Source: Amaurobius ferox
Lineage: Eukaryota > Arthropoda > Arachnida > Araneae > Amaurobiidae
Direction: 5' to 3'
Assembly (NCBI GenBank): GCA_951213105.1
Contig: OX578153.1
Span: 58,476,520-58,540,519 of the forward strand
Length of the DNA: 64,000 nt
Of this stretch, positions 59,246-64,000 are shown one piece after another. The stretch's first letter is position 1, and the number at the start of each line of letters is the position of its first letter. The notes beneath the pieces are model-generated. The model ran no database searches. It was not told the DNA's origin and saw only the letters and a list, made by a program, of their open reading frames with translations. Made by a program: the position numbers and the translations under genes.

Positions 59246-59263
59246 ATATAACAATTAATTTAA

Positions 59264-59985
59264 AATACTAATGTATGAAATCACTTCACACGTGGTTATT
59301 TAATATCCCAATATCAATATATTCAAAAAATAATGTTTGAAATGCAAGTCAGAGAGGTTATATTTAAAAATTCGTATACAAGACCAATTGGCAACACTAT
59401 CGCCATATAAATACAATTGTGTGAATTTACTTCACTCGTGGTTATTTAATACTTTAAAATCAATATATATTCAAGACTAATGAAATCCAAGTCCGAGAGG
59501 TTATTTAAAATTGGATGTAAGACCTATTAACAACAATATTGCCATAAAAATACCAATGAATGAAATTAATTCACTCGTGGTTATTTAATCCTTTAAAAAC
59601 TATATATTCAAAAACTAATGTTTGAAATACAAGTCAGAGTGGTTGTTTTTTTAAATATGGATACAAGACCTATTGGCTGCATTATCGCCATATAAATACT
59701 GATGTATGAAATTACTTCGCTCATGGTAATTTAATACTTTAAAAACAATATATTCAAGACTAATGAAATCCAAGTCAGAGAAGTTATTTTTAAAAAATTG
59801 GATACAAGACCTATTGGCATCATTATCGCCATATAAATCCTAATGTATGAAATTACTTCACACGTGATTATTTAATACTTTTAAAATCAATATATTCAAG
59901 ACTAATGGCATCCCAATCAGAGAGGTTATATTTAAATATTGGATGCAAGACCTATTGACAATATTATCACCGTATAAATATTTAA
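59264..59985. repeat. Diverged tandem array, period 139-146 bp
   Basis: About five units are anchored by TCACTCGTGG-like words at 59286, 59432, 59571, 59717 and 59858. Each contains CAAGTCAGAGAGGTTAT and GACCTATTGGC...TTATCGCCATATAAATA. It is unrelated in sequence to the 145-bp satellite. Confidence 0.88.
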
Positions 59986-60356
59986 ACACATAAATACGCT
60001 ATAGTCCAGACTCTTCGCAATACACCTTCCCATGGAACAACAGGTAACCTATTGATGTTATACCACTTTCACGTATAATCTCCCTAGTGAATATTAAAAG
60101 ATCGTCCGATATTTCAGAAAACCCTTATAATCCCGAACATACAATCTAGATATCACTTGAAATTATCTACAAAAATTAGCTCCATCTATAGAATATCTAT
60201 GTTTAGCCATATAGAGCTCTATCAGATTTATGCTCCTCAATTTCGCATAAAACCGCGTCACCTTCTACTTATTTCAATACCGCCACTAGGCGATATCTGA
60301 AAAGTCGTATGTTGTTATTTTTCCAAAATATCTCTTTCTATATATTTTGGTATATA

Positions 60357-60396
<40 letters not shown>

Positions 60397-60490
60397 CGTA
60401 TATATATATATATTGTAAGAAATTTAATTACTTAATTACCTGTGACTTATCCCTTATTGAAAGTTGCGTGAAAAGCACATGTAAATATAA
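59986..60490. other. Spacer with AT microsatellite (about 60350-60412)
   Basis: It contains an interrupted AT tract with ACAT and ACGT interruptions. Nothing else was recognised. Confidence 0.5.
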
Positions 60491-61610
60491 CAAGAAAGAT
60501 CAATCATGCATAAATCATTGATTATGAAACACTTTCCAACTCCAATGCAATTTTATTTAAAGATCTCTAAAATGCGATACATTCAGCGGTGATATTTTTA
60601 AAATTATCACAATACTACAATAGTTTATTATATATGAAAATTTCAAGTTTTATAGAAAAAAAATGAGCTTTATTCAAATGACGTCATCGAAATATAAATC
60701 GCTTGGCTCTCTATATAAAAGCAGTGAATATTTCATTCATAAACTTTTACTTCATTCCTTTCATTCTGCGATGATATGTTTAAAACTATCACAATGCTAC
60801 AATAATTTATTTTACTTAAAAACTGAAAACCATGTAGATTAAAGTACTTTCTAACTCCATGATTAATACTTAATCGAAAAGGCAATGCTATAAAATCGCC
60901 TGCTTCTCTATATAAAATCAATAAATGTTTCATTTATATCAGCTATACTCCAGAGCTAAATAATGTTGCATTAAAAAAAAATTCAGCAATTCTTATACAG
61001 CTTATCTTACAGCTTGATGTGTTTATATTCTGCATACTTTAAAATTAGGTTTCTTTGTAGAAATAATCAAAGTTTGATGATCATTCAAACTCAAAAATAT
61101 TATAATTACGTTGGCGCAGTATATAGATACACAGAAATTACGTAAAAATAAAGCGGTTTTAGGACGTATGCATCACTAAATAAAAATTAAAAAGAACGTT
61201 AAAAATCGCCATTTTGACACTTGGGGAAAAGATGGATGACATATTTTATTTTGAAGTGGGTCACGTGATCTCTTCATACAATATGTGTGCAATTAATATT
61301 TAAATTTTTATTTAAAAAGCTACAGAACATATTTTGCTGACATGTTTTTTATATATTTTATGAGGTAATTTGAATATTTCCTAAAATTTTCGAAGCAATA
61401 TGTGAATTTAAAATTCGCTTAAAAAATGTTTGAAAAATTAGATCCCATAGGGTTCAATGTATTTCATTTCTTCAACCAGGGTTCAATCCAAAAGTAATTG
61501 GATGATACTATTCAATTACATTCCCATATGTCCCACAGACCGTCTCAACAACATACTAAAATTTCATTTTGATAAAGTCATTTTTACTGCAGTTATCGTG
61601 CGAACGGACC
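60491..61610 (+). repeat. C-family repeat, copy C4 (3' end lost)
   Basis: It begins CAAGAAAGATCAATCATGCA, keeps the ATTCAAATGACGTCATCG and GTGGGTCACGTGATC segments and stops at TATCGTGCGAACGGAC, just before the GACA repeat and terminal hairpin found in C2 and C3. Confidence 0.75.
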
Positions 61611-61639
61611 CTCCAGAACTCTGACACCCTCGGTGACCT

Positions 61640-61699
61640 CCGGCCGTCCAAATGGTTGCTCAAGTCCTTGTTGACGAGCCGGACGGTCTGGGTCTTCAA
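61640..61699 (+). mobile_element. Very short SINE 3' end, second tail type
   Basis: Only the 60-bp 3' hairpin part is present (CCGGCCGTCC... CGGACGGTCTGGGTCTTCAA). It is bracketed by CCCTCGGTGACCT at 61627-61639 and 61700-61712, a 13-bp target duplication. Confidence 0.85.
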
Positions 61700-61712
61700 C
61701 CCTCGGTGACCT

Positions 61713-62123
61713 GCCACCGGTTTTCGCTAGATCACCGGTTTTCGCTAGAAAACACCGGTTTTCGCTAGATCACCGAAGTCAGGCAGCATCGGGCGCGGTT
61801 AATACTTGAGGGGGGGGGGGGGGTCCACCTGGGAACACCGCGTGCTGTTGGCACATTTCGGACGCGGTAGCCCGGTGGTTTGCGTGCTGGATTTGCACGC
61901 TGCCACAACTGCCGCCGTGTTCATGCGGAGTTCGATCACGTTAAACATGTGGGTCCGTAAGTCCTTCCGAGAGGTTGGTGGTAGGGGAAGGACGGTAAGG
62001 TCCTTGTGGATGCCTCCCTCACTGGGTTCCGGTCTAAATCGGGTTGGACTTCCCAGCCGTCCAAACAGTTACCTTACACCTTTCTGGTAGGTTGGACGGT
62101 CTGGGTCTCAACAACAACAACAA
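61713..62123 (+). mobile_element. SINE with 5S rRNA head plus tRNA-like head, second copy
   Basis: It has the same fused plan as 11969-12338: a 5S part with CACCGGTTTTCGCTAGA repeated three times, GCATCGGGCGCGGTTAATAC, a G run replacing part of the control region, CACCTGGGAACACCGCGTGC, then the tRNA-like head GACGCGGTAGCCCGGTGG without a B box (GCACGCTGCCACAACTG). The body, hairpin and (CAA)n follow. CCCTCGATGACCT (62124-62136) matches the 13-mer at 61700 with one mismatch. Confidence 0.87.
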
Positions 62124-62136
62124 CCCTCGATGACCT

Positions 62137-63430
62137 AGAAAGCTGACAGTTGGAACTCCTATAGAATCAACCGAGCGACAGAACGTAACTGAGCCAATTT
62201 TCGATTAAGACGATTAATTTCGACTACGCATTGTAAAGCCAAATAAAAACTTATTTAAATAAAATTACACCTTAACTTTTAAGAGTATTAGTTTTTCTGT
62301 GTTCAATATGCTTAAATACTAATTGTAAAGTAGAAAGAATACAAAAGTATAAATTTTAAAACAAAATTTTATTAAATTACACTTAGAAACGCATGATTCC
62401 GTTAAATATAATCTCAAATACCTCTGACTGTTAATGAGAATGTTAGCAGATAGGACAATCCTGGTGGAATTAGTGCAATGTTCTCGCATTTGTAACGGAG
62501 CCCTGCTTAATCCTTGATTCCGGAAGCTGTGTTACGCTTCTATAATCGTCGGTATCTCTGTTTCGGAACATGTGTGTGATGCAATCATTCAATTCTAAAC
62601 TGGAATATGCGAGAACATCCTTAATATATAATGGCCATAAAGATTCTGAAGTCTGCTGAGTTCATAGTCACAATGTTCACCGTTAGAGGGCGTTTCTTCC
62701 GATTCACTGGTTACATAGTTATTTGAAAATGAATACATTGATTTCACGTATTTCTAACTGAAAGAAGACAAATAAAGCATGGCAATAGAGAACAATATAT
62801 TAAATTAAAAATGCATTATTGAAAACGGATTCATAATATATTTTGTAAATAAATAACACATGAAAATCTCCCACGCGGTATATTCAGTGGTGTCGCAAGG
62901 TTGGCCAAACCCCGCCCCCAAGGACGAATTAGAATATATTGATGTTCGGATAAAGAATATTTTGGAAAATGGGAAAATATATCCGGTTACCAATTCCCTC
63001 TCCTACCAAAAAATTTCTGTAGATGCTATTGGTCATATTATACTGATTATATATCAGTTTGAAGTTAAAGTTAAACTCGTTATATACCGGTGTATAATAT
63101 CATATACCGGTGTATGCCAAATATCTAAAAAATTAATTTGCGGCTAACTCTCATTTCCTAGGGAGCAAAGCAAATTACCACCTACCAACCTAACCTATTA
63201 CCGATATAAAGTCGGCTCTTTGTCAAGATATTTATATAAATATTATTATATCCAACAACTTATGCAGATATAAAGGAAATAGTTTCTTCTTTTTAAATAA
63301 TAAGATGTGTCTGTCCATCATTCGTTCCATACGGGAAATTCGTCAATTTTCAGTTTGTGTAAATTTTATTAACATACTTAATGTTAAGTTCATTTAAATT
63401 GGTGGTATACATTTTGCAATACCATTATTT
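62137..63430. other. Spacer, nothing recognised
   Basis: A 95-codon frame (62860-63147, +) reads MKISHAVYSVVSQGWPNPAP and then an unremarkable stretch; no family is recognised. No repeat termini are visible. Confidence 0.35.
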
Positions 63431-63439
63431 TTTAGAAAT

Positions 63440-64000
63440 ATTTTGCCTTGGAACATATGTTTCTCAGAATCTGGATGGAACTTAGGTGATGACTGATATC
63501 GATTCAGCATTAAATTCTAGAAGAGACTGAGTGTTTGCTAAGGATTTCCACTTTCAGTTCTATTTTTTTATTTCCGGTTCAAATATTTTCATTTTACTCT
63601 AAACATCTATTTCTCATGATTGGCAACTATTCTCAGAATCTGATATAGATGGAACTTAGGTGATGACTGATATCGATTCAGCATTAAATTCTAGAGGAGG
63701 TTGAGTGTTTACTAAGGATTTCCACTTTCAGTTCTATTTTTTTATTTCCGGTTCAAATATTTTCATTTACTCTAAACATCTATTTCTCATGATTGAGCTT
63801 ACATGGTGACTGATATGGATTCAACATCGAATTCTGGAGGAAGTACGGTGGATCACAAAGAGTGCTTACTTCCGGTTTCTTTTCCACTCCCGGTTCAGAA
63901 TTTTTTCTTAAAACATCAATTTCTTAGAATTGGTTATTGATATAGCTTAGATAATGACTGATATAGATTCAGCATTAAATTCTTCAGGGATTAAAGGACT
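63440..64000. repeat. Tandem array at right edge, period about 143-175 bp
   Basis: TGACTGATAT(C/G)GATTCA anchors lie near 63489, 63664, 63807 and 63955. Units include CTTAGGTGATGACTG, ATTCTAGA and TTCCGGTTCA words; one carries a ~30-bp extra block. The array continues past the window, and a single relative sits at about 15655-15835. Confidence 0.85.

Overview
The window looks like repeat-dense, AT-rich arthropod nuclear DNA, most likely chelicerate and probably spider. The reasons are an ionotropic-receptor (IR) exon of the type that is strongly expanded in chelicerates, Helitrons, Tc1/mariner and jockey-like remnants, a Penelope-like reverse transcriptase, and tRNA- and 5S-headed SINEs with (CAA)n tails. 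The taxon is inference from memory of families and was not searched. No intact host gene is convincing. The only host coding sequence I recognise is a broken IR pore exon. There are no bacterial operons, ribosome binding sites, CRISPR arrays or rRNA operons.

Layout. 1-10.9 kb: a nearly perfect 145-bp satellite (about 32 units, running off the left edge) and a smaller inverted array of the same unit (9.83-10.92 kb). They flank 5 kb that holds a C-family repeat, a 356-bp duplication, a ~105-bp array and a hairpin-ended H element. 11-14 kb: a D-family element carrying a full-length 5S+tRNA-headed SINE, then an internally deleted Tc1-like element with both inverted ends. 14-23.9 kb: mostly unrecognised AT-rich DNA with a 74-bp array at 17.9-18.9 kb, a C-family copy and small duplications. 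23.9-35.2 kb: a Helitron district with two family A copies head to tail, three family B copies head to tail, and a third small family. One family A copy contains an H element and one family B copy contains a SINE.

35-42 kb: SINE pieces, a mariner-like transposase pseudogene, a C-family copy, a Tc1-like N-terminal fragment and a jockey-like LINE remnant. 42.1-49.0 kb: three nearly identical 2,295-bp tandem units that start inside the LINE and end inside the IR exon. 49.2-50.8 kb: a 506-codon Penelope-like reverse transcriptase in antisense, replacing the IR exon's 3' part. 51-62 kb: a stack of nested D, H, C and SINE insertions plus another ~145-bp array. 62-64 kb: little recognisable, then a third ~145-bp array at the right edge.

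Strongest observations. (1) Two copies of a SINE carry a 5S rRNA-derived head fused to the tRNA-like head, and both have lost the tRNA B box by the same ~27-bp deletion, which suggests replacement of a type 2 by a type 1 Pol III promoter. (2) H and D repeats form a non-coding superfamily with a terminal palindrome, a TG microsatellite and a conserved TTGGCGA-rich foldback block; one copy has an 11-bp target duplication that can be checked against an unoccupied relative inside this window. (3) Two unrelated Helitron families are both in head-to-tail tandem. (4) The 145-bp satellite changes strand exactly at its own internal hairpin. (5) The Penelope-like RT has Asn at the motif A catalytic Asp position and no visible endonuclease. 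Because so many insertions are nested, their relative ages can be read from the sequence.
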